Both the position numbers and the translations under genes were made by a program. From assembly GCF_026968045.1 (NCBI RefSeq), contig NZ_JAPVBQ010000004.1:1-64000 (forward strand): a DNA stretch of 64,000 bases. The letters are read 5' to 3'. Origin of the DNA: Modestobacter sp. VKM Ac-2977 (lineage in GTDB: Bacteria > Actinomycetota > Actinomycetes > Mycobacteriales > Geodermatophilaceae). The first letter of the stretch is position 1. Every line of letters starts with the position of its first letter. Shown here piece after piece: positions 48,282 through 58,373 of the stretch. The notes below the pieces were generated by a model. That model searched no databases, had not been told where the DNA came from, and was given only the letters and a program-made list of their open reading frames with translations.

Positions 48282-49343
48282 TCAGTCGGTGTTCGACTCC
48301 CGGCCGGGCCGGGTCTGGACCGGTCGACGGACCCGGCGCCAGCCGGTGCCCGGCGGGCGCCGGGACGGCCCGGTCAGCCGGGCGCCCCGGGAACGACGCC
48401 GCCGGCGCCAGGCGGTGAGCGGCAGCGCGCCACCGAGCCCGAGCACGTAGGGGGCGGCCAGGGCTGCGGTGTCCTGCACCGGTGCCGGCTCCGGCCCGAC
48501 GGCGCCAGCAGCGTCCGCCTGGCCGGCCTGGATGTCCGGGCTGTCCAGCAGGGTGAACCGGTCCAGCGGCCAGACGACCAGGGCCGCCTTGCCGATGACG
48601 TCGTCGACGGCGATGGTGCCGGCGTACTGGTCGTCCATGTGCTGCTTGGAGTCGGCCGACGCGGAGCGGTGGTCGCCCATCACCCACAGCCGCCCCTCGG
48701 GCACGGTGACCGGGGGGAACTCGCGCCCCCCGGAGCCCCCGGTGTTCAGCGGGGAGTCCTGGTGGATGTACGGCTCGTCGAGCGGCTCGCCGTCGACCAC
48801 GACCCGCCCCTGCGGGTCGCAGCACTCGACGGTCTGCCCCTCGGTGGCGATGACCCGCTTGACGTAGTCGTCCTCGCTGGGCGGGGCGACGCCGATCGCC
48901 CGGCCCAGGGTCAGCGCGGCACCGGTGAACCAGTTGGCGGGCTCCTCCACTGCGATCTCCGGCGACCAGGTGTCCGGGCCCTGGAACACCACGATGTCGC
49001 CGGGCTCGGGCTCACCGAACCAGTAGGGCACCTTGTTGACCAGCACCCGGTCACCCGTGCAGCCGGTGCAGCCGTGCAGCGTCTGCTCCATCGAGCCCGA
49101 CGGGATGAAGAACGCCTGCACCAGGAAGGTCTTCACCAGCAGGGCGAGCACGAACGCGATGACCAGCAGCACCGGCAGCTCACGCAGCAGGGAGCCCTTC
49201 TTGGCCTCCCGCCCACGGCCTCGGCTGGCGGCCGCCGACCCGGTCGGGGTCGTGGCGGTGGGGTCGGCGGAGTTCTGGTCGGCGGAGGTGGGACGCCCGG
49301 CATCGCCGGTGTCGGCAGGCTCAGCAGGCCCGTGCGTGCTCAT
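48282..49343 (-). CDS. lepB: Type I signal peptidase
   Basis: Removes signal peptides after export. The 353-residue protein has a disordered N-terminus, one membrane helix (ELPVLLVIAFVLALLVKTFLVQAF), the catalytic Ser in FIPSGSMEQTL, Lys in DDYVKRVIA, and the box GDHRSASADSKQHMDDQYAG. A Cys pair (HGCTGCTGDR) near the Ser is conserved in actinobacteria. The C-terminus has a second hydrophobic segment and a 40-residue Arg-rich tail. ATG at 49343 used. rnhB-lepB-rplS order is standard except for the inserted regulator. Confidence 0.94.
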   Translation of the reverse strand: MSTHGPAEPADTGDAGRPTSADQNSADPTATTPTGSAAASRGRGREAKKGSLLRELPVLLVIAFVLALLVKTFLVQAFFIPSGSMEQTLHGCTGCTGDRVLVNKVPYWFGEPEPGDIVVFQGPDTWSPEIAVEEPANWFTGAALTLGRAIGVAPPSEDDYVKRVIATEGQTVECCDPQGRVVVDGEPLDEPYIHQDSPLNTGGSGGREFPPVTVPEGRLWVMGDHRSASADSKQHMDDQYAGTIAVDDVIGKAALVVWPLDRFTLLDSPDIQAGQADAAGAVGPEPAPVQDTAALAAPYVLGLGGALPLTAWRRRRRSRGARLTGPSRRPPGTGWRRVRRPVQTRPGRESNTD

Positions 49344-49427
49344 CGGGGCCCAGCGTACGGTCCGCCGGCCGACACGTCCGGCGACCCACCCGCCGACCGG
49401 TGCGGCCAGCGCTGTCCCCCACGAACG

Positions 49428-49463
49428 CGACCGGGCCGGCTGCGAGTGCAGCCGGCCCGGTCG
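49428..49463 (-). terminator. Terminator after rplS
   Basis: Perfect 16-bp stem (49428-49443 with 49448-49463) and a 4-base loop GAGT; core CGACCGGGCCGGCTGC. It sits 17 bases after the rplS stop and ends the ribosomal operon before lepB. Confidence 0.8.
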
Positions 49464-49479
49464 TTCAGATCGCTGGAGG

Positions 49480-49836
49480 TCAGCGGCTGACGACCTCGCG
49501 CTTCTCCTTGATCTTGGCGGCCTTGCCGCGCAGCTCGCGGAGGTAGTACAGCTTCGCCCGGCGCACGTCACCGCGGGTCAGCACCTCGATCTTCTCGACG
49601 ACCGGGGTGTGCACCGGGAAGGTGCGCTCCACACCGACGCCGAAGCTGACCTTGCGGACGGTGAAGGTCTCGCGGATGCCGCCACCCTGGCGACGGATGA
49701 TGACGCCCTGGAACACCTGGACACGCGCACGGGTGCCCTCGATGACACGCACGTGCACCTTCACGGTGTCCCCGGGCCGGAAGGTGGGGATGTCGTCGCG
49801 CAGCGACGCGGCGTCGAGGGCGTCCAGGGTGTTCAT
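49480..49836 (-). CDS. rplS: 50S ribosomal protein L19
   Basis: Subunit-interface protein. 118 residues, normal length: [34 protein letters not shown] start, [46 protein letters not shown] core and [20 protein letters not shown] end. ATG at 49836. Follows trmD and the NUDIX gene by a leader with a 10-bp hairpin. Confidence 0.98.
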   Translation of the reverse strand: MNTLDALDAASLRDDIPTFRPGDTVKVHVRVIEGTRARVQVFQGVIIRRQGGGIRETFTVRKVSFGVGVERTFPVHTPVVEKIEVLTRGDVRRAKLYYLRELRGKAAKIKEKREVVSR

Positions 49837-49902
49837 CGCAGCAGTCCTCAGTCCTAGCGGGAAAGTCGTCGTGGTACGGGCAGCGGTGTCCCGGTGCATC
49901 CG

Positions 49903-49932
49903 TACCGGGTGGCTGCGCTCCACCACCCGGTA
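49903..49932 (-). promoter_or_regulatory. Hairpin in the rplS leader
   Basis: 10-bp stem TACCGGGTGG/CCACCCGGTA (49903-49912 with 49923-49932) in the 160-base gap between the NUDIX gene and rplS, about 65 bases before the start codon. L19 leaders exist in some bacteria; no family match was made. Confidence 0.35.
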
Positions 49933-49996
49933 GGGGTGCGGAGCCACCGTCGGGGTGAGCCGACAGCCTGCAGCAGCTCACTACTGTGCCACATCT

Positions 49997-50497
49997 TCAG
50001 TCGACGACGCGTGGCGGCCCCGTCCACGGGCCGCCGAGCACCCCCGGCAGCGCTGCGGCGAGGTCCCGCGGGGCGAAGGCCTCCCCGCTGTCGGTGATCT
50101 CCGCCAGGGACCACCACCGGTGCGGTTCGTCCAGCTGCTGTTCCAGCTCGGTGCGCCCGCTGACGTCGACGTCGTGCACCACGTCGCGCAGCACGAAGAA
50201 GGTCTCCCGGGCGTCCAGCAGGGTGTCACCCCACCGGCCCTGCCAGCGGCGGAGCCACACCGGGCCCTCCAGCGCCGCCGGCTCGACCAGCAGGGCGGTC
50301 TCCTCGGCCAGCTCCCGCACTGCCGCCGTCCGCAGGTCCTCGCCGTCCTCGACGCCACCGCCCGGGGTGAACCAGTACTCCACTCCCCCGGCTCCGCTGC
50401 TCGGCTGCAGGCCGCGCCCACCGAACAGCAGCACCCGCTGCTCGCGGTCTAGCACCAGCACCCGGGCCGACGGGCGGACCCAGACCCGCGACGTCAC
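49997..50497 (-). CDS. NUDIX hydrolase
   Basis: A 166-residue NUDIX protein. The box is [26 protein letters not shown] (about 45-70) with REL-EE catalytic residues; the Gly after EE is Ala. Substrate is not evident. Its GTG overlaps the trmD stop as GTGA, so it is translated with trmD in a rimM-trmD-NUDIX order, and rplS follows after a leader. Insertion of a NUDIX gene between trmD and rplS occurs in some actinobacteria. Confidence 0.85.
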   Translation of the reverse strand: MTSRVWVRPSARVLVLDREQRVLLFGGRGLQPSSGAGGVEYWFTPGGGVEDGEDLRTAAVRELAEETALLVEPAALEGPVWLRRWQGRWGDTLLDARETFFVLRDVVHDVDVSGRTELEQQLDEPHRWWSLAEITDSGEAFAPRDLAAALPGVLGGPWTGPPRVVD

Positions 50498-51240
50498 GCC
50501 TGGGGATCCGCGTCCAGCGCGGCCCGGTCCGCGGCGGTCAGCGCCCCGTCGGGCAGCCCGGCGAGCAGGTCGGGACGGCGATCGGCGGTGCGGCGCAGCG
50601 ACTGGGCCCGCCGCCAGCGGGCGATCGCGGCGTGGTCACCGGAGAGCAGCACCGGCGGCACCTCGTGGCCGCGCCAGGTCGCCGGCCGGGTGTAGGACGG
50701 GCCCTCGAGCAGCCCGTCGGCGTGCGAGTCGAACTCGACCGACTCCGCGTTGCCCACGACACCGGGCAGGAGCCGGGTGACCGCCTCGACCATCACCAGC
50801 ACCGCGGACTCCCCGCCGGCGAGCACGTAGTCGCCGATCGAGACCTCCGAGACCGGACCGCCCTCGGCGGCCCAGTCGGCGACCCGCTGGTCGATCCCCT
50901 CGTAGCGGCCGCAGGCGAAGACCAGCCCGGGCTCGGTCGCCCACTGGGCAGCGACCGCCTGGGTGAACGGCCGCCCGGCCGGCGTGGGGACGACGAGCCG
51001 GGTGCCGGGAGGACGCACGGCCTCCAGCGCCCTCCCCCAGGGCTCCGGGCGCATGACCATGCCCGGCCCCCCGCCGTAGGGCGAGTCGTCGACCGTGCGG
51101 TGGACGTCGTCGGTCCACTGCCGCAGGTCGTGCACGCCGACGGAGACCAGGCCCCTGGCCGCCGCCTTGCCCAGCAGCGACTGGCCCAGCGGGGCGAGGT
51201 ACTCCGGGAAGATCGTCAGGACGTCGATCCGGAACGTCAC
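50494..51240 (-). CDS. trmD: tRNA (guanine-37-N1)-methyltransferase
   Basis: Methylates G37 of tRNAs to prevent frameshifts; essential. The 248-residue SPOUT protein has [45 protein letters not shown], the knot [31 protein letters not shown] and the C-terminal [32 protein letters not shown] at 51240 overlaps the rimM stop as GTGA. Confidence 0.97.
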   Translation of the reverse strand: MTFRIDVLTIFPEYLAPLGQSLLGKAAARGLVSVGVHDLRQWTDDVHRTVDDSPYGGGPGMVMRPEPWGRALEAVRPPGTRLVVPTPAGRPFTQAVAAQWATEPGLVFACGRYEGIDQRVADWAAEGGPVSEVSIGDYVLAGGESAVLVMVEAVTRLLPGVVGNAESVEFDSHADGLLEGPSYTRPATWRGHEVPPVLLSGDHAAIARWRRAQSLRRTADRRPDLLAGLPDGALTAADRAALDADPQA

Positions 51241-51800
51241 AGGTCGAGCAGCCCCTCGGGCGGGTCGACGACCAGCCGGCCGGCCGCGAGGTCGACGGTC
51301 GGGACCATCGCGGTGACGAACGGCACCAGCAGCTCCCCGCCCTCGGGACGGCGCAGCACCAGCAGCTCGGTGCCCTCGTGCCGCACGCCGGTCACCTCCC
51401 CGACCGGGGAGCCGTCGGGCAGCTCGGCGGCCAGCCCGACCAGCTGGTGGTCGTAGAAGGAGTCGGGGTCCTCCAGCTCCGGCAGGGCCGCGACGGGCAC
51501 CAGGAGCATGGTGTTGCGCAGCGCGTCAGCCGCCTCGCGGTCGGCGACCACGGTGCCGTCGGGCAGCAGCAGCGTGAGCAGCAGCGTGCCGCTGTGCCAG
51601 CGGGCCGCCTCGATGGTCAGCGGCCCCCGGGTGGCGGGCTCGGTGAGCAGCGTGCCCCCCGGGGCGAACCGCAGGTCGGGGTCGTCGGTGCGCACCTCGA
51701 CGGTCACCTGACCACGGACACCGTGGGGTCGGCCGATGCGGCCGACCACCACGGTGTCGGTGTTCTGCGGGGTGGCGCCGGAGGCGCCGGGAGTGCTCAG
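51237..51800 (-). CDS. rimM: 16S rRNA processing protein RimM
   Basis: Assists 30S head maturation with S19. The protein has the RimM N-terminal domain ([29 protein letters not shown]) and a PRC-like C-terminal domain ([52 protein letters not shown]). The first in-frame GTG (51752) gives the very short start MVVGRIG; a CTG at 51800 overlaps the khpA stop as CTGA and reads [24 protein letters not shown] choose CTG (187 residues), tentatively. Normal rpsP-khpA-rimM-trmD order. Confidence 0.93.
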   Translation of the reverse strand: MSTPGASGATPQNTDTVVVGRIGRPHGVRGQVTVEVRTDDPDLRFAPGGTLLTEPATRGPLTIEAARWHSGTLLLTLLLPDGTVVADREAADALRNTMLLVPVAALPELEDPDSFYDHQLVGLAAELPDGSPVGEVTGVRHEGTELLVLRRPEGGELLVPFVTAMVPTVDLAAGRLVVDPPEGLLDL

Positions 51801-52033
51801 CGCCCGTCGGTGTCGACGACGTCGACCCGGAGGCCGCGACCGCCGACACCGGTCATCACCTGACGCAGCGCCTTGGCGGTGCGCCCGCCACGGCCGATGA
51901 CCTTGCCGAGGTCGTCGGGGTGCACCCGGACCTCGAGGGTCTTGCCGCGCCGGCCGTTGACGAGGTCGACCACGACGTCGTCGGGGTTGTCGACGATGCC
52001 CTTGACCAGGTGCTCGAGCGCCTCTTCGAGCAC
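51797..52033 (-). CDS. khpA: KH-domain RNA-binding protein KhpA
   Basis: A 78-residue single KH domain protein with GKVIGRGGRTAKALRQVM (GxxG loop), in the standard place between rpsP and rimM. KhpA binds RNA and, in several Gram-positives, affects cell division and translation with KhpB. GTG at 52033. Followed by rimM with a CTGA junction. Confidence 0.92.
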   Translation of the reverse strand: MLEEALEHLVKGIVDNPDDVVVDLVNGRRGKTLEVRVHPDDLGKVIGRGGRTAKALRQVMTGVGGRGLRVDVVDTDGR

Positions 52034-52036
52034 GTC

Positions 52037-52555
52037 TTACTCGGCGGTCTTCTCGGCCGCGGCGGGCTCAGCCGCAGCCGGCTCGGCGGCCGGTGCCTCG
52101 GCGGCGGCCGGCTCGGCGGCGGGCGCCTCGTCAGCAGCAGCCTGGGGAGCGTCAGCGGCAGCGGCCTTGGGAGCGGCCTTCTTCTTCGGCGTGGTGGCGT
52201 CGGCGGACGGCTCGTTCATGGCGGCCCGCGCGGCCTCCTCGTAGATGGCCTTCTTGTCGGCCTTGGGGGCCGCGACCTTCATCGGGGCCGGAGCCGGCTC
52301 GCCCTTGAACTTCTGCCAGTCGCCGGTGACCCGGAGGATGGCGGCGACGGCCTCGGTCGGCTGGGCGCCGACGCCGAGCCAGTAGGCGGCGCGCTCGGCG
52401 TCGACCTCGATGAAGGACGGGTCCTCCTTCGGGTGGTACTTGCCGATCGTCTCGATCGAGCGGCCGTCACGCTTGGTGCGGGCGTCGGCGACGACGATGC
52501 GGTAGTACGGCGCGCGCATCTTGCCCAGGCGCATGAGCTTGATCTTGGTGGCCAC
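52037..52555 (-). CDS. rpsP: 30S ribosomal protein S16 with Ala/Glu/Pro tail
   Basis: 172 residues: S16 core [80 protein letters not shown] in the first 85, then a low-complexity tail ([12 protein letters not shown] repeats) typical of actinobacteria. GTG at 52555. Ends TAA, 3 bases before khpA. Confidence 0.96.
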   Translation of the reverse strand: MATKIKLMRLGKMRAPYYRIVVADARTKRDGRSIETIGKYHPKEDPSFIEVDAERAAYWLGVGAQPTEAVAAILRVTGDWQKFKGEPAPAPMKVAAPKADKKAIYEEAARAAMNEPSADATTPKKKAAPKAAAADAPQAAADEAPAAEPAAAEAPAAEPAAAEPAAAEKTAE

Positions 52556-52709
52556 GAGTGTGGTGTGCTCCTCGAACGTGTGTGGTTGCTCGCCGGACGG
52601 ACGCGTGGGGGTACGCCGGGGCGGAGCGCTGGACACGAGCGGGGATGGTGAGAGGGCCGCCCACCGCCGTGTTCGACAGACCATGATGCCAGATCCCAGG
52701 AGGACCGCT

Positions 52710-53141
52710 GTGGCCAGGACCGGCCTGCTCCACCACGTCGAGCTGTGGGTGCCCGATCTCGCCCGGGCCGAGCGCTCCTGGGGGTGGCTGCTCACCCGGC
52801 TGGGTGCCCGGCCGTACCAGTCATGGGAGCTCGGGCGCTCCTGGTCCAGCGGCGACGTGTACGTCGTCCTGGAGCAGTCCCCAGCCCTGGTCGGCGACCG
52901 GCACGAGCGACGCGCGCCGGGGCTCAACCACCTGGCGTTCTGGGTGGACGGCGACCTGGACGCGCTGGTCGCCGAGGCCCCCGCCCACGGCTGGTCGCTG
53001 TTGTTCGCCGACCGGCACCCGTTCGCCGGTGGACCCGAGCACCGGGCTGCGTACCTGGCCGACGGCGACGGCTACGAGGTGGAGCTGGTGCCCTCGTCGC
53101 CGGACTCCGCGGCCACCAGGAACCCACCCCAGCCGTCGTAG
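52710..53141 (+). CDS. VOC superfamily (glyoxalase-like) protein
   Basis: A 143-residue single VOC domain: [40 protein letters not shown], then [23 protein letters not shown] and a [10 protein letters not shown] end with Glu metal ligand candidates. Substrate unknown. GTG at 52710 is chosen for the AGGAGG at 52698-52703. It faces rraB and overlaps its 3' end by 70 bases (53072-53141). Confidence 0.82.
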   Translation: MARTGLLHHVELWVPDLARAERSWGWLLTRLGARPYQSWELGRSWSSGDVYVVLEQSPALVGDRHERRAPGLNHLAFWVDGDLDALVAEAPAHGWSLLFADRHPFAGGPEHRAAYLADGDGYEVELVPSSPDSAATRNPPQPS

Positions 53142-53443
53142 CTGCCCCCGTGCCGCTCGACGATGCCGACCACCTCACGGGTGAAGCCCGCTGCGGTCCC
53201 GTGGTCCACCGCCGTCATGGCACTGAACTCGAGCCACACGGTGAGGAAGCGGCGGTACAGCCCGTCGACCCGGTAGCCGGCCGCGGTGAGCTCCTCGCCC
53301 GCCGCGACCGCCGCCGACCGGGACCGGAACCCGGCCAGGTGGTCGATCGGCCGCGGCCGGTCCACCTGGTCCCCGTGGCCCAGGTTGGCCTCGACCGTCT
53401 CGGCGGTCAGCCGGAGCTGCTCGGCGAGCGACGAATCAGCCAC
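53072..53443 (-). CDS. Ribonuclease E inhibitor RraB family protein
   Basis: A 123-residue RraB/DUF695-like protein: [83 protein letters not shown]. In proteobacteria RraB binds RNase E and reduces its activity; the role in actinobacteria is not known. Starts 8 bases inside the end of proS, so probably co-translated with proS, and overlaps the convergent VOC gene by 70 bases. Confidence 0.82.
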   Translation of the reverse strand: MADSSLAEQLRLTAETVEANLGHGDQVDRPRPIDHLAGFRSRSAAVAAGEELTAAGYRVDGLYRRFLTVWLEFSAMTAVDHGTAAGFTREVVGIVERHGGSYDGWGGFLVAAESGDEGTSSTS

Positions 53444-55184
53444 GGACCGCGGCGAGCACGGCCGCAGGTGCGTCGGCCACCGCCACCTCCGACCGCTCTC
53501 CCGTCGCCCGGTCGCGGACCTCGATCACGCCCTCGGCCAGACCGCGCCCGACCGTCACGATCGTCGGCATGCCCAGCAGCTCGGCGTCCTTGAACTTCAC
53601 CCCGGGCGAGACCTTCGGCCGGTCGTCGTACAGCACGGTCAGCCCGGCGGCGACCAGCTCCTCGGCCAGCGACTGTGCGGCCTCGAAGACGGCGGCGTCC
53701 TTGCCGGTGGCGACCAGGTGCACGTCGGCCGGGGCGATCTCCCGCGGCCACACCAGGCCCAGCTCGTCGTGGGTGGACTCGGCGATCGCGGCCACCGCGC
53801 GGGAGACACCGACGCCGTAGGAGCCCATGGTGACGGTGACCAGCTTGCCGTTCTCGTCGAGCACCTTGAGGTCGAGCGCCTCGGCGTACTTGCGGCCGAG
53901 CTGGAAGATGTGGCCCATCTCCACGCCCCGGGCCAGCTCCAGCGGGCCGGAGCCGTCGGGAGCGGGGTCGCCGGGCAGCACCTCGGCGGCCTCGATCACG
54001 CCGTCCCAGTTGAAGTCCCGGCCGGCGACGAGGTCGAACACGTGCTTGCCGGGCTCGTTGGCCCCGGTGATCCACCGGGAGCCGGGGACGACGCGGGGGT
54101 CGACGAGGAACCGGATGCCGGACTTCCCCTCCGCGCCGAGGACCTGCGGCCCGATGTAGCCCTTGACGAGGTCGGGGTGGGCGGCGAAGTCGGTGAACGG
54201 CTCGACCTCGGCCGGGGCGAGCTGCGCCTCCAGCCGCTTGGTGTCGACGTCCCGGTCACCGGGCAGGCCGATGACCAGCGGCTCCCGGGTGCCGTCGGGG
54301 TGCACCAGGGTGACGACGACGTTCTTCAGCGTCGAGGCGCCGGTGTACCCGGCCTCGGGGAACAGCTCGTTCGCCGCCGCGACCAGCGTCTCGATGGTCG
54401 GGGTGTCGGGGGTGTCCTCGACGTGCGCCTCGGGCAGCCCGTCGAACGGGATCGACTCCGGGACGACGGTCGAGACGGCCTCGACGTTCGCCGCGTACCC
54501 GCCGGGCGAGCGGACGAAGGTGTCCTCGCCGATCGACGTCGGGTGCAGGAACTCCTCGCTCTTGGACCCGCCCATCGCACCGGACATCGCCGAGACGATC
54601 ACGTAGTCCAGGCCCAGCCGGTCGAAGATCCTGATGTAGGCGGCGCGGTGCGCCGCGTAGGAGGCGTCCAGCCCGGCGTCGTCCACGTCGAAGGAGTAGC
54701 TGTCCTTCATGGTGAACTCGCGGCCACGGAACAGCCCGGCCCGGGGTCGCGCCTCGTCCCGGTACTTGGTCTGGATCTGGTACAGCGAGACCGGCAGGTC
54801 CTTGTAGGACCCGTAGAGGTCCTTCACCAGGAGGGTGAACATCTCCTCGTGGGTGGGGCCGAGCAGGAAGTCGTTGCCCCGCCGGTCCTTGAGCCGGAAG
54901 AGGTTGGGCCCGTACTCGGTCCAGCGGCCGGTCGCCTCGTAGGGCTCCCGCGGCAGCAGCGCCGGGAAGTGCACCTCCTGGGCGCCCATCGCGTCCATCT
55001 CCTCGCGGACGACGCGCTCGACGTTCCGGAACACCCGCCAGCCCAGCGGCAGCCAGGTGAACCCACCCGGCGCCGCGCGCCGGATGTAGCCGCCCCGGGC
55101 GAGCAGCCGGTGGCTGGGGACCTCGGCGTCGGCGGGGTCGTCACGCAGGGTGCGCAGGAACAGGGAGGACATCCGAAGGAGCAC
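53436..55184 (-). CDS. proS: Prolyl-tRNA synthetase
   Basis: Class II synthetase, cytoplasm. 582 residues, bacterial-type with the editing (INS) domain between motifs 2 and 3. Motif 1 [55 protein letters not shown]; motif 2 around [29 protein letters not shown]; motif 3 [17 protein letters not shown]. The GTG at 55184 aligns with the M. tuberculosis start (V-L-L-R-M-S versus M-I-T-R-M-S); ATG at 55172 is four codons in. No ribosome site is visible, so the message could be leaderless. Confidence 0.97.
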   Translation of the reverse strand: MLLRMSSLFLRTLRDDPADAEVPSHRLLARGGYIRRAAPGGFTWLPLGWRVFRNVERVVREEMDAMGAQEVHFPALLPREPYEATGRWTEYGPNLFRLKDRRGNDFLLGPTHEEMFTLLVKDLYGSYKDLPVSLYQIQTKYRDEARPRAGLFRGREFTMKDSYSFDVDDAGLDASYAAHRAAYIRIFDRLGLDYVIVSAMSGAMGGSKSEEFLHPTSIGEDTFVRSPGGYAANVEAVSTVVPESIPFDGLPEAHVEDTPDTPTIETLVAAANELFPEAGYTGASTLKNVVVTLVHPDGTREPLVIGLPGDRDVDTKRLEAQLAPAEVEPFTDFAAHPDLVKGYIGPQVLGAEGKSGIRFLVDPRVVPGSRWITGANEPGKHVFDLVAGRDFNWDGVIEAAEVLPGDPAPDGSGPLELARGVEMGHIFQLGRKYAEALDLKVLDENGKLVTVTMGSYGVGVSRAVAAIAESTHDELGLVWPREIAPADVHLVATGKDAAVFEAAQSLAEELVAAGLTVLYDDRPKVSPGVKFKDAELLGMPTIVTVGRGLAEGVIEVRDRATGERSEVAVADAPAAVLAAVRG

Positions 55185-55231
55185 GGGAGGAGTGTCCCAG
55201 GCGTCCGCCGGACGCCGTCCATCGGTTTGAC

Positions 55232-56326
55232 TCAGGCGACGACGACGCCCCGGAGGACCATCCGCTGCGGTCGCTGTAGCGAGTCGAGGTCGGCCCGGGG
55301 ATCGGTCTCGTAGACGACCAGGTCGGCCGGGGCACCCTCGGCGATGCCCGGCAGGCCCAGCCACTCGCGTGCGCCCCAGGAGCCGGCGGCCAGTGCGGCC
55401 TCGGCGGGCAGCCCGGCGGCGTGCAGCGCCCGGATCTCGTCGGCGATGACCCCGTGGTCGACGCCCCCACCGGCGTCGGTGCCGGCGAACACGGGCACGC
55501 CGGCCTCGAACGCAGCGCGCACCACGGCCCCGGAGTTCGCGTACAGCCGCCGCATCGTGGACGCGTAGGAGGGGTACTTGGACTCCCCCGCGGCTGCGAA
55601 GCCGGGGAAGTTCTCCACGTTCACCAGCGTCGGGACGACCGCGGTGCCCCGGCGGGCCATCTCCCCCACCAGCTCCTCGGTCAGCCCGGTGCCGTGCTCG
55701 ATGCAGTCGATCCCCGCCCCGATCAGCCCGGGCAGGGCGTCGGTGCCGAAGGTGTGCGCGGTGACCCGCGCACCCTCCTCGTGCGCGGCGGCGATCGCCG
55801 CGGTCAGGACGTCGTCCGGCCACTCCGGCGCCAGGTCGCCGACGCCGCGGTCGATCCAGTCACCCACCAGCTTCACCCAGCCGTCACCGCGCCGGGCCTG
55901 CACCCGCACCTCGGCCACCAGGTCGGGCGGCTCCAGCTCGATCGCCAGCCCGGGGATGTAGCGGCGGGGGGCGGCGATGTGCCGACCGGCACGGATGACC
56001 CGGGGCAGGTCCAGGTGCTCGTCGAGCACCCGGGTGTCGACCGGGGACCCGCAGTCGCGCAACGCCAGCACCCCGGCGGCACGCTCCTCCAGGGCCTGGT
56101 CGCGCAGGTCCTCGACGCCGGTGGCGTGCACCCCACCCCGGCCGATGCCGACGTGGCAGTGCGCGTCGACCAGGCCGGGCAGCAGGAAGCCACCGCGGCT
56201 GACCGTCTCGGCGCCGGGGACCGGCTGGAAGGTGATCCGCCCGCCGGTGACCCAGAGGTCGCGGTGCTCGCCCTCGGGGAGGACGACGCCGGACAGGTGC
56301 AGGGCGGGCGGGGCAGCGGTGGTCAC
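55232..56326 (-). CDS. Amidohydrolase family protein
   Basis: A 364-residue TIM-barrel amidohydrolase (imidazolonepropionase-like subgroup). Metal motifs: HCHVG (His56, His58), [14 protein letters not shown] and [12 protein letters not shown] with the Asp. Lys in KLVGDW could be a carbamylated or substrate residue. Equivalent to Rv2915c next to ffh. Substrate unknown; start ATG/GTG at 56326. Four bases from ffh stop. Confidence 0.86.
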   Translation of the reverse strand: MTTAAPPALHLSGVVLPEGEHRDLWVTGGRITFQPVPGAETVSRGGFLLPGLVDAHCHVGIGRGGVHATGVEDLRDQALEERAAGVLALRDCGSPVDTRVLDEHLDLPRVIRAGRHIAAPRRYIPGLAIELEPPDLVAEVRVQARRGDGWVKLVGDWIDRGVGDLAPEWPDDVLTAAIAAAHEEGARVTAHTFGTDALPGLIGAGIDCIEHGTGLTEELVGEMARRGTAVVPTLVNVENFPGFAAAGESKYPSYASTMRRLYANSGAVVRAAFEAGVPVFAGTDAGGGVDHGVIADEIRALHAAGLPAEAALAAGSWGAREWLGLPGIAEGAPADLVVYETDPRADLDSLQRPQRMVLRGVVVA

Positions 56327-56330
56327 CGGT

Positions 56331-57902
<1,572 letters not shown>

Positions 57903-57984
57903 AACACGTCCTCAGGCAGTCTGGCGTGCAGCCACCGGCCGGCCCACCAGGGAGTTCAGCAGGCCGAGCGGCACGGCTCGGGCT

Positions 57985-58001
57985 CCCGGGGCCACCCCGG
58001 G
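57985..58001 (-). terminator. Small hairpin downstream of the glnD operon
   Basis: 7-bp stem CCCGGGG/CCCCGGG with 3-base loop, in the 184-base gap between the zinc-ribbon gene and ffh. Possible end of the amt-glnB-glnD transcript. The rest of this gap shows no gene. Confidence 0.35.
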
Positions 58002-58086
58002 GCCGTCACGCCACCGTTCCCAGCGTAATGGCCCATCGGCGGGTGCCCGCCAGGAACTCGTCGGCGGCGGGCAGTGGGCCCCTGCT

Positions 58087-58278
58087 TCAGGCGGCGTGCC
58101 GCCAGGTCGTGACCACCGGACGGTGCACGTCCCCGCTGACCAGGGCGGTGCCACAGTCGGTGCAGGCCCACTCCGGGCACGCGCCGCCGTCCTCGGTGTG
58201 GCCGTCGATGCACTCGGGCTGCTCGAAGTCGGTGTCGTGCTCACAGGTGGGGCAGGGCCACTGCTGCAGGTCGCTCAC
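58087..58278 (-). CDS. Small zinc-ribbon protein
   Basis: A 63-residue protein with four Cys-rich clusters: PCPTCEHDTDFEQPECIDGH, GGACPEWACTDCGTALV. The CxxC and CxxxC pairs look like a rubredoxin or zinc-ribbon fold. Conserved hypothetical type, function unknown. GTG at 58278. Lies 95 bases after glnD on the same strand. Confidence 0.7.
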   Translation of the reverse strand: MSDLQQWPCPTCEHDTDFEQPECIDGHTEDGGACPEWACTDCGTALVSGDVHRPVVTTWRHAA

Positions 58279-58373
58279 GAGTGCGTCCCCTCTCGTCTCG
58301 GCGCCGGTCGTCGGGAGCTGGCTCCCGTCCGGCACGTCGAACGTCTCACGGGGGTACGACAGAACGGCGGACC

